Assembly: GCA_965263335.1 (NCBI GenBank)
Contig: CBDHHE010000001.1
Location: forward strand, 2,108,001-2,172,000
Origin: Thermohalobaculum sp965263335
Lineage (GTDB): Bacteria; Pseudomonadota; Alphaproteobacteria; Rhodobacterales; Rhodobacteraceae
Direction of reading: 5' to 3'
Length of the DNA stretch: 64,000 nt
Shown: piece by piece, positions 1 through 8,520 of the stretch
Layout: each line of letters opens with the position of its first letter
How positions within the stretch are numbered: position 1 is the first letter of the stretch
The notes under the pieces: generated by a model
The model's database searches: none
What the model saw: the letters and a program-made list of their open reading frames with translations, nothing else
What the model was told of the DNA's origin: nothing
Made by a program: the position numbers and the translations under genes

Positions 1-1834
1 ATGCCATCACGGAGAACACGACCGCGTGCACAAGCGAATACCGGTTGATCACTTTGAACGACAGCAAGTTGGACAGATCGTCGGACTGGTTGACTGAACC
101 GGGCGGTCCGAACCATCCAAGCTCGTATCCCACGCCCAACCAGCCATAGGCGTAGGCGCTGTAGAATGCCAATGTGATCAGCGCACTGGCGAGCCCGAAC
201 AAGATCAACGGCCGACGTGTCTCGAGATCCCGGAAGCGCTTGTGATCAATCGCAAGCACGACGAACGTGACCTGAACGGCACTCACCCAGAACAGTGTCG
301 TGGCCAGCTCGAGGAAGTTGAAGTCATCCGATATGAACTTCTGCAAGAACATCTTTTCGCTGTCCGAGTTCAGTGCAGCCCACAGTGCATGAAGCGGCAC
401 GAGCAGAATGCAGGACACAAGCAGGCCCAGTCCGATCGCCATCAAAAGTTGCTGCGTCATGATGCGATCGAGATCGCCTATGCGAATGGGCAGCCACCTG
501 TCCCGGTCGCGGTGGAAGTGGCGCAAGGTTGTTGCGGCAGCGACGGGAAACCAAAAGAGCGCCGCCACACGCGCAGTCTCGAACAGAGCGGTGTACGTAA
601 CGGTCCGCAGTGTTGTGTCAGCCGAGCCGATCAAAGGGTGGAGCCCCACATAGACACATGCCGCGTAGGTCAGGAAAACGGGAAACATGGCCATGCCGAT
701 CCAGAATCCCGGACCTTCTTGGATCGCAGACCCTCGAAACGCCTGTGTCACGATTGCCTCGAGCTTGCGATCATGGATGTTGCTGAACTCCCGGTCGCGC
801 TCGGCGTACACCACGATAATGGCACAGAGCTCGTCGCGCAGCCGGTTGATGCCTTCCCGCAGGCTGATCCAGTGGCGCTCCAGCCGTTTGCGATGCAGCA
901 GCAAGCGATCCTGTTCCGACAGCCGCTGACCAGCCTCAGTCTGGGAGTCTGGTGCATGCTCATAGCTTTGCCCGAGCAATTCGTCGAAGTCCTCCAGGAT
1001 GACTTCGGCATCGCTGATCTGTGTTCGCGCAAAGCTCTGTAGCGCCGTTCGCACCTCAGCATTCGGCCAGTAGGCACGCTCCTCCTCGAGCCATATCAGC
1101 AAGTTGGCCAACTGGTCACGCGCGCGCATGGTCCGGATGACGGTCTCACGGTCAGTGACATGGCTGACGAGCCAGGGCGGCGCCCTCGTCTCGATGGCGA
1201 CAGAGTTGTGATCAGGGTCCGTCTCGACATACTCGGCAAGCAAGCGCTCGAAGCGCATGGCCTTGCGTTCGACCTCGACCGGAATGCCGATCGCCTTGTG
1301 CGCCCATTGGCGAAGCTTGTTCTCGGCAAAGTCGACAGGTTTGAGGGCCGGCACCAATCCCGCCATGCCGAAACTGACCATCAGCGGCCACTCGGGTCCA
1401 TTGAAGTTGACCTGCGGCAGGGGGCTTTGCACACCGGCGGAGGTGACGATCTGGGAGATGTCGAAGAACAGTTTTCCGAAGAAGGTCAAGACCAGGTAGA
1501 TCGCCAGCAGCATCGCAATGTAGAGCGCCCGCGCCACACGCATCTCGCCGTGTGCTCTTAGGTCGACAGGTGACAGCTCGCGCAACACGCTGTAACTGAA
1601 ACTGTCGGGTTGGAAGGAGTGGCGACGAAATCGCTCGTTGGCGAAGACCACGATCACCACGATGCCGATCATGGTGGCAATCAGGAACCCGCTGTCGAGA
1701 TCGAAGTCTGCGAGAAAGAAGGGCAGCCCACGCACATCGTTCTGGCCTAAGGCTTCGAGCTTGTGGAGGTTCCAATAACTTCTCTCAAGACCAGCGGGCC
1801 ACACGCCCACCGGATCGGCTGCTGGCTCAGCCAT
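1..1834 (-). CDS. Multi-pass membrane protein of unknown function, 3' end cut by window edge
   Basis: The reading frame starts at an ATG at 1834, with a modest AGGTAG site upstream, and stays open to base 1, giving at least 611 residues with no stop inside the window. The visible layout is as follows. Hydrophobic helices occur near residues 48-65 (IATMIGIVVIVVF) and 105-120 (LYIAMLLAIYLVLTFFG). A charged, largely helical soluble middle (about 190-370) follows, rich in Arg, Glu and Leu. Four or more further membrane segments lie from about residue 395 to the edge (for example LLMAIGLGLLVSCILLVPL). I recognise no family motif. The arrangement of membrane helices flanking a long cytoplasmic segment could suit a sensor or channel-like protein, but that is a guess. 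A short exported-peptide ORF lies 54 bp upstream on the same strand. Confidence 0.75.
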   Translation of the reverse strand, partial: MAEPAADPVGVWPAGLERSYWNLHKLEALGQNDVRGLPFFLADFDLDSGFLIATMIGIVVIVVFANERFRRHSFQPDSFSYSVLRELSPVDLRAHGEMRVARALYIAMLLAIYLVLTFFGKLFFDISQIVTSAGVQSPLPQVNFNGPEWPLMVSFGMAGLVPALKPVDFAENKLRQWAHKAIGIPVEVERKAMRFERLLAEYVETDPDHNSVAIETRAPPWLVSHVTDRETVIRTMRARDQLANLLIWLEEERAYWPNAEVRTALQSFARTQISDAEVILEDFDELLGQSYEHAPDSQTEAGQRLSEQDRLLLHRKRLERHWISLREGINRLRDELCAIIVVYAERDREFSNIHDRKLEAIVTQAFRGSAIQEGPGFWIGMAMFPVFLTYAACVYVGLHPLIGSADTTLRTVTYTALFETARVAALFWFPVAAATTLRHFHRDRDRWLPIRIGDLDRIMTQQLLMAIGLGLLVSCILLVPLHALWAALNSDSEKMFLQKFISDDFNFLELATTLFWVSAVQVTFVVLAIDHKRFRDLETRRPLILFGLASALITLAFYSAYAYGWLGVGYELGWFGPPGSVNQSDDLSNLLSFKVINRYSLVHAVVFSVMA

Positions 1835-1888
1835 TTATCTACCTGTCAAAAAATTTCAGAAGAAGCGACCGCACCGGCCGTCGTCTGA

Positions 1889-2002
1889 TCAGCAGTTCTG
1901 GATCTGTGGATTACAGGGATTGACCTGAGTGTCGGTGCTCACCAACGTCGTGGCACCTGAAATGCCAACCACGACCATCGCAACGAATAGAACTATCTTC
2001 AT
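1889..2002 (-). CDS. Small exported peptide, 37 aa, two cysteines
   Basis: A short frame runs from ATG at 2002 to TGA at 1889. It has a Lys at position 2, a continuous hydrophobic stretch at residues 3-20 (IVLFVAMVVVGISGATTL) and a polar tail with two cysteines (CNPQIQNC at the C terminus). This is the form of a signal peptide or single membrane helix followed by a very short periplasmic tail. The sequence upstream (GTGGGAATTTTCGAT) offers only a weak ribosome-binding site. The gene lies 54 bp upstream of the large membrane-protein gene on the same strand and could be co-transcribed with it. No homologue is known to me. The coding call rests on the textbook signal-peptide profile, so moderate doubt remains. 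Confidence 0.45.
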   Translation of the reverse strand: MKIVLFVAMVVVGISGATTLVSTDTQVNPCNPQIQNC

Positions 2003-2396
2003 ATCGAAAATTCCCACTGACTTTTCGAATGGAGCTTAACAAAGAATCGATGCTCTTTAAAGTTGAATTTCCATGGCACACAACCAGATTTACAAATGCG
2101 CTTACATTTGCGCTGTGCTGATTTGTTCGCGATGCCTCAGCACCTCGCGCTGGTTCTGCAATGACTGTGCAGGAATTTGACCTGCCCGCCGAGGTTACAC
2201 ATCAGTCGATTTGATGCATACTATCGCTTCGGTGCCGTGCGCTGACGTGATCGTCACTGCACCGACCACCGCTGTTGTGCGCAAGTTCTAAAGACTGCTT
2301 CGCGAGTGGACTTGATTTGCTCGCGTCGTGGCGCGACGTCGGCTGCTGCGGATCGCCGCCCCTCGAAAGCCTTCAACCAAGACGCCCGAGAAGTGC
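2003..2396. promoter_or_regulatory. Intergenic region with a tandem 12-bp repeat and an inverted repeat
   Basis: About 390 bp lie between the end of the glutamate-synthase-like gene and the small-peptide start, and no gene is supported here. Two adjacent 12-mers, ACAAATGCGCTT (2092-2103) and ACATTTGCGCTG (2104-2115), match at 9 of 12 positions. An inverted repeat AAAGA-N8-TCTTT covers 2041-2058. Both lie 40-115 bp upstream of the peptide start, where promoter and operator elements would be expected. The local sequence is richer in A/T than the coding sequence around it. A regulatory role is inferred. Confidence 0.3.
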
Positions 2397-3899
2397 TCAG
2401 GCGGTCACTTCAGGGCGCGGATAGAGCTCGCTCATCAGTGCGGATTGACCATCGGATTCGACCAGCCGAACGTGGTGGCGGCGAAGCTGACGAGGCTCGC
2501 CGACGCCGCAGCTGTGCGCGATCATCTCGACCTCCTTGATGACGACTTTCGCGTAAGATGCGACGTTCTTGTACTTCTCGCGCGGAACGAGGCCCTTCTG
2601 GAAACGCGGATTGTGCGTGGTGATCCCGGTCGGGCACGTGTTCTTGTTGCACTTGAGTGCCTGAATGCACCCGAGCGAGAACATGAACCCCCGCGCCGAG
2701 GCGACGAAATCTGCACCCATAGCAAGCGCCCAGGCAACTTCAGAAGGCGTCACGAGTTTGCCGGATGCAATGATCGGCACCCGTCCACGCAGCCCGCGCG
2801 CGTGAAGCACGTTCGAGACCATCGGCAACGACTCGCGGATTGACAGACCGACCAGATCCATCAGCGGCATCGGCGCGGCACCGGTCCCGCCATCGCCCGA
2901 GTCCACCGCGATAAAGTCCGGCGCGCTCTCCGGACCGCGGCGCTCGATCTCGTCGCACAGTTCCTCGAGCCAGTCGACGCCGCTGACAACTGCCTTGAAC
3001 CCCACAGGTTTTCCTGTGACCTCGCGGATGTGGTGCACCATGTCGAGCAAGTCTGCACAGTTCGCGATCTCGGGATGGCGGTTGGGTGAAATCGATGCCT
3101 GGCCCTCGGGAATACCCCGGATCTCGGCGATCTTGGCAGTGACCTTGCTCGCGGGCAGGATACCGCCCTTGCCGGGTTTGGCGCCCTGCGAGAGCTTGAT
3201 TTCGAACATCCGCACCTGAGGATGCGCGGCCACCGCACGCAATTTGTCGTCGCTCAGCCTGCCTTGCGCATCACGCACGCCGTACTTCGCGGTGCCGATC
3301 TGAAAGACCACGTCGCAGCCACCCTCGAGGTGCCAGTCCGAGAGCCCGCCCTCACCTGTGTTGTACCAGATCCCGGCCTCGGCGGCGCCGCGGCTGAGCG
3401 CTTTCACGGCAGGTCGCGACAGGGCACCAAAGCTCATGCCCGAGATGTTGAAGAACGACGGCGCGTCGTAGGGCACGCGGCAATGCGGTCCGATGCGCAT
3501 CGGTTCGGTCTTCGCATAGTCCTGATCCAAGGGTGGAAACGGGGCATTCACGAAAATCGCGGTGCCCGCCTCGCGCAGGTTCCGCGTCGAGCCGAATGCG
3601 ATCACGTTCGTGCTCTCCTTGCCGTCGCCGGCGTGAGAGATCCAGTTTCGCTTGGCCCGGTTGAAGGGCATCTCCTCGCGGTCCATCGCAAAGAAGTACT
3701 GACGAAAGAAGTCACCGAGTTCCGTGAACAGATAGCGAAACCGGCCGAGCACGGGGTAGTTGCGCCGCACCGCGTCCTCTGTCTGCAAACGGTCGATCAC
3801 GAACATCACGACGATGGCGAGCACGGCGATACCGATGCCGACCACGAACAATGCTGCAACGAATTGCAGGCCGGTGTTCACAAAGTTCCAGAAAAGCAT
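2397..3899 (-). CDS. Membrane-anchored FMN-binding glutamate synthase family protein
   Basis: 500 aa. An N-terminal hydrophobic helix (about residues 8-36) is followed by a glutamate synthase central/FMN-binding domain (GltB domain 2-like, COG0069). Visible signatures are FNISGMSFGALS, the substrate/FMN barrel run around DSGDGGTGAAP, and the [3Fe-4S]-type cysteine cluster GCIQALKCNKNTCP with C-x5-C-x4-C spacing. No amidotransferase domain is present, so it cannot by itself be a glutamine-dependent GOGAT. Stand-alone proteins of this family are widespread, and their physiological reaction is not well defined. The N-terminal helix would hold the domain at the membrane. The gene is transcribed toward the left edge and is separated from aioA by about 340 bp. 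Confidence 0.88.
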   Translation of the reverse strand: MLFWNFVNTGLQFVAALFVVGIGIAVLAIVVMFVIDRLQTEDAVRRNYPVLGRFRYLFTELGDFFRQYFFAMDREEMPFNRAKRNWISHAGDGKESTNVIAFGSTRNLREAGTAIFVNAPFPPLDQDYAKTEPMRIGPHCRVPYDAPSFFNISGMSFGALSRPAVKALSRGAAEAGIWYNTGEGGLSDWHLEGGCDVVFQIGTAKYGVRDAQGRLSDDKLRAVAAHPQVRMFEIKLSQGAKPGKGGILPASKVTAKIAEIRGIPEGQASISPNRHPEIANCADLLDMVHHIREVTGKPVGFKAVVSGVDWLEELCDEIERRGPESAPDFIAVDSGDGGTGAAPMPLMDLVGLSIRESLPMVSNVLHARGLRGRVPIIASGKLVTPSEVAWALAMGADFVASARGFMFSLGCIQALKCNKNTCPTGITTHNPRFQKGLVPREKYKNVASYAKVVIKEVEMIAHSCGVGEPRQLRRHHVRLVESDGQSALMSELYPRPEVTA

Positions 3900-4239
3900 G
3901 CGCGCCCCGTCCTGTTGTTTTGTGCCGTTGGCACAGAATCACTGTGGCTCCCACAGGATCAACCCGATCATGCGTCGGCAACGTGACATTTGAAGCTATT
4001 TGATTGCAGCCAAAGCACGACTTTGGCCGTGGGCGCGCCAGGCTATCAGTCAGGGGAGGCGCAGAAGTGCGCCGCCAACGGCGCGGAGGATTGTTGCATC
4101 ATCCGTCAAAACCGGATGGAACGACACTCACCGTGAACCGGGTGCGCGCCAAGAGCCAACACCCCGCCACAGGGCCGGATGCACGCACCCCTGAACCATC
4201 CATGAACGGGACCGGTTCAGAGATGCGCACGTGGCCAGT
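3900..4239. promoter_or_regulatory. Intergenic region with two adjacent inverted repeats upstream of the GltB-like gene
   Basis: The region contains TGTGCC-GTT-GGCACA (3921-3935) and CTGTGG-CTC-CCACAG (3942-3956). Both are perfect 6-bp-arm inverted repeats with 3-nt centres, ending 22-57 bp upstream of the start at 3899. They could be a pair of operator sites or leader hairpins. The remainder (3957-4239) lies downstream of aioA. I see no gene there and no obvious intrinsic terminator. Confidence 0.35.
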
Positions 4240-6705
4240 CTAGCCGGCCGTGTACTCCTTGGACTTGAACGTCAGGTGCTGCACCGAGGCAGGCGCGCCG
4301 GCAAGCTTGCGGATGTCCGCCCAGGTCTGCTTGTAGTTCGGCAGGATCAACTCGTTCGTACCGTCGTTGATGACGTTGCCCTGCGTTCCGGTTGGCGAGG
4401 CGAACAGCATGAACGTTTCTTTTCTCTTCGCCGTCGGGGTCGGATAGGCCATCGCCTGGGTTGCCCCGTCATCGTTCACGATCTCGACCAGATCGCCCGC
4501 CGCAACCCCGAGCTCGGTCATGTCGTCGGGATGCATCTCGATGAACGGGTATGGATAGCGATCGGCCACAAAGTCGTTGTCCTGATCGAGGAACCAGTTC
4601 TGCCAGTTGATGTTTGACCGGCCGTTGTTGATCAGGAACGCGAACTTGTCCTTCTGCGCCTGCTTTCCGGGCGCTTGCAGTCCACGCCACGCCCCGGCGC
4701 AGAACAAGGCCTTCTTGTCCTCGCGGCCATGCCGGTCGAACGTCCCGTCCGCGTAGAGACGCTTGGTGCCGACGAGCTGACCATTCTCGAAGCCCACAAC
4801 CGGCTCCTGGACACCGTTGTTGCCCATGGCGCGCAGGCGCTCATAGGTCACATCCGGGTTGCCCTGGTTGTAGCCGTCCATGAAGGCATCTTCCTCGGTC
4901 TGCCAATCATAGCCCTGGAATTGGGCTGCATAGTCTGCCTTGCCCATCTCGGTCAGCACTTTCTCGAGATGCTGAGCGAGCCCCGCCGCAATCAGACAGT
5001 CGGGTTTCGACGATCCGGGGCCGTCCATGAATTTCTCGACAAGCCGCATGCGCCGCTCGCCATTCATCGAGGTCAGGTTCATCTCACCGGATTCCACCGC
5101 CGGCAGAACGACGTGCGCGGCCTGACCGATCTGGCTGTGGATGACGTCGACGTTGACCGAGAAGATGCCACCCGCGTTGACCGCCTCGACGATCGCATCA
5201 ACCATCTCGGCGCGCGTCTTGCCGGCGGCCGCGTCCATCGCCTCCTTCACCATGTTCGAGCGCTTGTTGTAGATGCGCTTGAACTCAGTGGCGTTCAGCG
5301 TGGTCTTGTAGTGGTCGCAGGCCCACACGTGGTGCACCTTGCCGCCACCGTTGATGATCAGATCGTCCAGATAGGGTGCCGGGCGTCCGACATGGCCCTC
5401 GGCAGGACGATAGTAGCCTTCCTGGTGGCCTCCCAGTCGGCAGACGCCCCCGCCTTCGCGCCCGATGTTGCCTGTGGCAAGGCCAATGTTCACCAATGCG
5501 CCGATGGTGCGGTAGTTGTCATTGCCCCAGATGATGCCCTTCTCGTAGGCGGTCACGCATTTGCGGCGCGCGCCATCCTTCGGAGCGGCGATCCATTCCG
5601 CGGCTTTGACGATGTCCGCCTCGGGCACGCCGCAGATCTCGGCGGCCTCCGCGGTTGACATCCGGCAGGCCTCGCGGGCCAGATCGAAGGATCCCAACGC
5701 ACACGGATGTGCCGTGTCTTCCGCAACTGCCTCGCCACCTTGGAAGGTCGAGTTCGCGATGAAGTCGCTGTCGACCCAGCCCTGATCGGCGATATGCGTG
5801 AAGAGCGCATTGAAGAGCGCGAGATCCGTGCCGGAATTGATCGCCAGATGCAGTACGTTCTCGGCCCCTGCGGCGTCCTCGCAGGCATTCGCCGTCACCG
5901 TGCGCCGCGGATCGACGATGACCACCTTGGCACCGTCCCGCATGCCTGGAACCATGTGGTTCAGGAAGAGGTTTGTCTGCGTCTCGAGCGGGTTGGCCCC
6001 GATCAGGAAGATCGTGTCGGTCAGGCCGTAGTCCTCATAGGCGTAGTTCAGCTCGCCAATGCCCATGTCACGCGTGGAGTGAACCTCGGAGTTGTAGGCG
6101 GGCCGGTTGTGGATCCGGCAGTTCTTGACCTTCATGCTGCCGAAGTAGAGCTTGCCGGTGCCCCAGGTGTTCTCATAGCCGCCGGCCGATCCGCCGTGGT
6201 CGAACATCGAGACGTAGAGATCGTCTTCGTTGTCGCTCTCGATCACGCGCGCGGTCACACGGGCGACGAGGTCCAGCGCATCCTCCCAGGACGTCGGCTG
6301 CCAGGTGCCATAGCGCCAGACCATCGGATCCGTGAGACGCTGTTGCTGCGTGCCGGTGACGTGAGACGGGCGGTTTTCGGCCATGCGGGCGCCGCGGATC
6401 GAGCCAAGCCCCGAATTGACGACGCACTCCTGATCGGGCTTGATCACCAGATGGACGTCTTTGCCGTCCTGCTTGACGATGTTGTACATCGACGGCGCAT
6501 ACCAGGCCTCCGTGTCCGCGCCCTGCTGCTGCGAGAGATCAACGCCGAACGCGTTCTCGGCAGGCGCTGTCCCGCCCTGCTTGTTCACCGGCCATGTGTA
6601 GGCATGGTAGCCGCAACCGACGATACAATAGTGGCAGGTCACGTTGGTTTTCTTGGCGTCTGCTGGAATGATCGGCAGACGGTCGATGTGTCGTTTGTAA
6701 GCCAT
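4240..6705 (-). CDS. aioA: Arsenite oxidase large (molybdopterin) subunit AioA
   Basis: 821 aa, the usual AioA length. AioA is the catalytic subunit of periplasmic arsenite oxidase: it oxidises As(III) to As(V) at a bis-MGD molybdenum centre and passes electrons through a [3Fe-4S] cluster to the Rieske subunit. The N terminus carries the cluster motif C-x2-C-x3-C at Cys24, Cys27 and Cys31. The arsenite-pocket residues known from the Alcaligenes enzyme (His195, Glu203, Arg419, His423) have visible counterparts: His199 and Glu207 in HNRPAYNSE, and Arg/His in CRLGGH. AioA has no signal peptide of its own and is exported with AioB. The gene lies 12 bp after aioB in a two-gene operon. Confidence 0.96.
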   Translation of the reverse strand: MAYKRHIDRLPIIPADAKKTNVTCHYCIVGCGYHAYTWPVNKQGGTAPAENAFGVDLSQQQGADTEAWYAPSMYNIVKQDGKDVHLVIKPDQECVVNSGLGSIRGARMAENRPSHVTGTQQQRLTDPMVWRYGTWQPTSWEDALDLVARVTARVIESDNEDDLYVSMFDHGGSAGGYENTWGTGKLYFGSMKVKNCRIHNRPAYNSEVHSTRDMGIGELNYAYEDYGLTDTIFLIGANPLETQTNLFLNHMVPGMRDGAKVVIVDPRRTVTANACEDAAGAENVLHLAINSGTDLALFNALFTHIADQGWVDSDFIANSTFQGGEAVAEDTAHPCALGSFDLAREACRMSTAEAAEICGVPEADIVKAAEWIAAPKDGARRKCVTAYEKGIIWGNDNYRTIGALVNIGLATGNIGREGGGVCRLGGHQEGYYRPAEGHVGRPAPYLDDLIINGGGKVHHVWACDHYKTTLNATEFKRIYNKRSNMVKEAMDAAAGKTRAEMVDAIVEAVNAGGIFSVNVDVIHSQIGQAAHVVLPAVESGEMNLTSMNGERRMRLVEKFMDGPGSSKPDCLIAAGLAQHLEKVLTEMGKADYAAQFQGYDWQTEEDAFMDGYNQGNPDVTYERLRAMGNNGVQEPVVGFENGQLVGTKRLYADGTFDRHGREDKKALFCAGAWRGLQAPGKQAQKDKFAFLINNGRSNINWQNWFLDQDNDFVADRYPYPFIEMHPDDMTELGVAAGDLVEIVNDDGATQAMAYPTPTAKRKETFMLFASPTGTQGNVINDGTNELILPNYKQTWADIRKLAGAPASVQHLTFKSKEYTAG

Positions 6706-6717
6706 GATCTTCCCTCC

Positions 6718-7236
6718 TCAGAGCACGTTCGACAGCCGGCCGTAGAGCAACTCGTCCACGCCTTCTGCGTAGATGTCGCCCGCATCGTCGACACGAAGGA
6801 TGTACTGGGGAAGATTCTGGGTCGCCTGCCCCCAAATCTGCTGACCACCGGCTTCCGGATCAAAGCGCGAGTAGTGGCCTGGGCAATTGAACGAGCGGTC
6901 GTCGGCGTTGTAGCTCAGCGGATAGCCCTTGTGCGGACAGATGGTCGAGAAACCAACGATGTCCCCATCCGGGCCCGCGCCCCCTTCGACAGCCGTGCCA
7001 AGCTTCAGGAGAACGCCAGGCGCATCCTCGTCAGGATAGACGACCTCGAGCGGATCGTTCGTCGCCAGATCAGCGACGTTTGCAAGCCGGTTCGAAGGAT
7101 ACTCGACACGAGCGCTGCCTTGCGCGGCCTTTGCCTGCTGGCCCGCAACGGCGGTCGCCGCAACGCCGGCTGTTGCCGCAGCACCGCCACGCAAGAACTG
7201 CCGGCGGCCGACATCAATCAACTTTCGACACGTCAT
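6718..7236 (-). CDS. aioB: Arsenite oxidase small Rieske subunit AioB with Tat signal
   Basis: 172 aa. It carries the Rieske [2Fe-2S] cluster that takes electrons from AioA, and its Tat signal (GRRQFLRGG, residues about 9-17, then an Ala/Val-rich h-region) exports the folded heterodimer. The cluster ligands are C-P-H and C-P-G-H separated by 15 residues. The second Cys of each classical Rieske motif is replaced (CPHKGY, CPGHYS), so the usual disulfide is absent, as known for AioB. An ATG 45 bp further upstream is in frame. The start at 7236 is preferred because GGGGAGGG lies 6-7 nt before it and the Tat motif then sits near the N terminus. Confidence 0.95.
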   Translation of the reverse strand: MTCRKLIDVGRRQFLRGGAAATAGVAATAVAGQQAKAAQGSARVEYPSNRLANVADLATNDPLEVVYPDEDAPGVLLKLGTAVEGGAGPDGDIVGFSTICPHKGYPLSYNADDRSFNCPGHYSRFDPEAGGQQIWGQATQNLPQYILRVDDAGDIYAEGVDELLYGRLSNVL

Positions 7237-7827
7237 GTTTTCCCTCCCCAGGGTTTCTTGGATCAGCCAGTGGCTGACCATCTCGAGTTTTGATTGCTTG
7301 CTTCGTTTCGTGCGGCTCCGCGGTTGCGGAAACTGAAAGCCAACCGGGATTTTCCGATGCCATGCGTCGAGGCCCTAGAATTTTCTACCGCAGAAAAAGC
7401 TCAGTCATTCTGGCGGAGAAAATCGCCAACTGGCAACCAATATATAAGTCACTACTACTTACATATTTCCGCGAAAATGCTTGGGCAGACTAAGAGTAGC
7501 ATCATGATCGATTGATCGACGCTCTCAAGTATCAAAGGTTGTAGTGAAGAAATTTACACGGACTGCGCATCAGTATTTCGATCCGTTGTGCCCGCGGGAC
7601 CCAGGGGCCTGCATCGACGGTGTTTTGGCGCTCATGTCACATGGCACTGTCGGCCTGAAGGCGCGGTGCGTCAGGCGAAAGGTCGTTCCGGTTCCGCGTG
7701 CCACAACGAGCAGGGGCGCGTACGCCCGGCTCATTTCACAAGCGGCCAAGAGCCATTTGCCGCCGCCATCGATCGGCGCAGAGACCCCCTTGTGCTCGGC
7801 TGGCGGCCACCCCAGAGTGTGGGTGAC
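7237..7827. promoter_or_regulatory. aioBA upstream region with two inverted repeats
   Basis: A long non-coding stretch, A/T-rich at 7380-7560, separates divergent aioB from the gene at 7828. Two inverted repeats stand out: TTTTCT-N5-AGAAAA (7381-7397) and TGGCG-N8-CGCCA (7411-7428), about 145-190 bp upstream of aioB. Other aio operons are often driven by sigma-54 with AioR. I looked for a -24/-12 GG-N10-GC element and found only GG/GC pairs with the wrong spacing, so no promoter class is assigned. From 7560 to 7827 open frames exist on both strands, but none looks like protein. Confidence 0.35.
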
Positions 7828-8520
7828 ATGCTCCTCATCCTGGCACCATCCAATGTCGCCTTCCCAGGCAATCTGTCCATCCAGACGGTGCCCAGACGGT
7901 TTCTGACCCTCGGGCGGCGGGTGTACCCTCGCCGTGTCCTTGGCGGTCTTTTCTGGCGAACGGTCTTTGAGGCACCCGTGGCCCGGTACATGGTTGCCCT
8001 CTCGATTTTTCCGATCGCACTGCTGTTCCGCCCCGAATGGGCGCTGCCGATCAGTCTCGCCCCGGTGCCGATGGCCATGTTCGTGATGGTGTTCGAGAGC
8101 TATGTGCTCTCGGTCCCCAGCCGAGCGGCCCGCCGTGCGCTCATCGATCCGGTGGAAGCTGATCGAGGTCTCGACCTCCTCCACGTCCGTGCAAATGAGG
8201 TCCTGACACGCATTGCTGCAGGGCGAAAGCTGACGGAGGGCACCCTCCACCTGGTCATCGAACAGTCCGAGCTGCTGCGCATCCCGCCGCTCACATATGT
8301 CTCGGTCCAGCAGGACGGTCCCGAACCGGCGTTTCTCGACTTGGATGACGACGAGCAAACGCAGATCAGGTCGACGCTGTTTGATGGGGATCTGGACGAG
8401 CGCAAGCTGCGCCTGATCAGTGTGGCACAGAACACGCCCATCCGGACCTTTGCGCTCGAGGCGGGGAGCGTGTCCGCTCATGCCCGTCTGGCAGCCCTCG
8501 CCGCTAGTGGGCGAGGCTGA
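7828..8520 (+). CDS. Hypothetical protein with one or two membrane segments
   Basis: 230 aa from ATG 7828; a GTG at 7819 is an equally possible start. The frame is open back to 7588, but the upstream part reads like non-coding sequence. Residues about 48-90 are hydrophobic (VALSIFPIALLF ... VPMAMFVMVFESYVLSV), consistent with two membrane helices. The C-terminal 130 residues are soluble and mixed alpha/beta (for example LHLVIEQSELLRIPPLTYVSV and DLDDDEQTQIRSTL). No family is recognised. It converges on the VWA gene with a 17-bp overlap of the 3' ends, which suggests compact organisation rather than shared function. Confidence 0.55.
   Translation: MLLILAPSNVAFPGNLSIQTVPRRFLTLGRRVYPRRVLGGLFWRTVFEAPVARYMVALSIFPIALLFRPEWALPISLAPVPMAMFVMVFESYVLSVPSRAARRALIDPVEADRGLDLLHVRANEVLTRIAAGRKLTEGTLHLVIEQSELLRIPPLTYVSVQQDGPEPAFLDLDDDEQTQIRSTLFDGDLDERKLRLISVAQNTPIRTFALEAGSVSAHARLAALAASGRG

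Noticed and set aside
242..1042. Long plus-strand frame opposite the membrane protein
   Set aside because: It is antisense to a frame that stays open for over 1800 bp with clear membrane helices; its residues are Gln/His/Arg-rich shadow sequence.
5707..7293. 528-codon plus-strand frame opposite aioA/aioB
   Set aside because: Antisense to two confidently identified genes; produced by high-GC codon bias, with no recognisable motif.
7237..7560. Sigma-54 promoter for aioBA
   Set aside because: GG/GC pairs are present but with 11-12 bp spacing instead of 10, so the element is not supported.
7544..7906. 120-codon plus-strand frame between aioB and the 7828 gene
   Set aside because: Composition (Pro/Ser/His/Arg-rich, no domain) and overlap with the better-supported frame at 7828 argue against coding.
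7570..8481. 303-codon minus-strand frame opposite the 7828 gene
   Set aside because: Asp/Arg/His-rich shadow typical of antisense in GC-rich DNA, with no membrane or soluble fold signature, while the plus-strand frame has hydrophobic helices.
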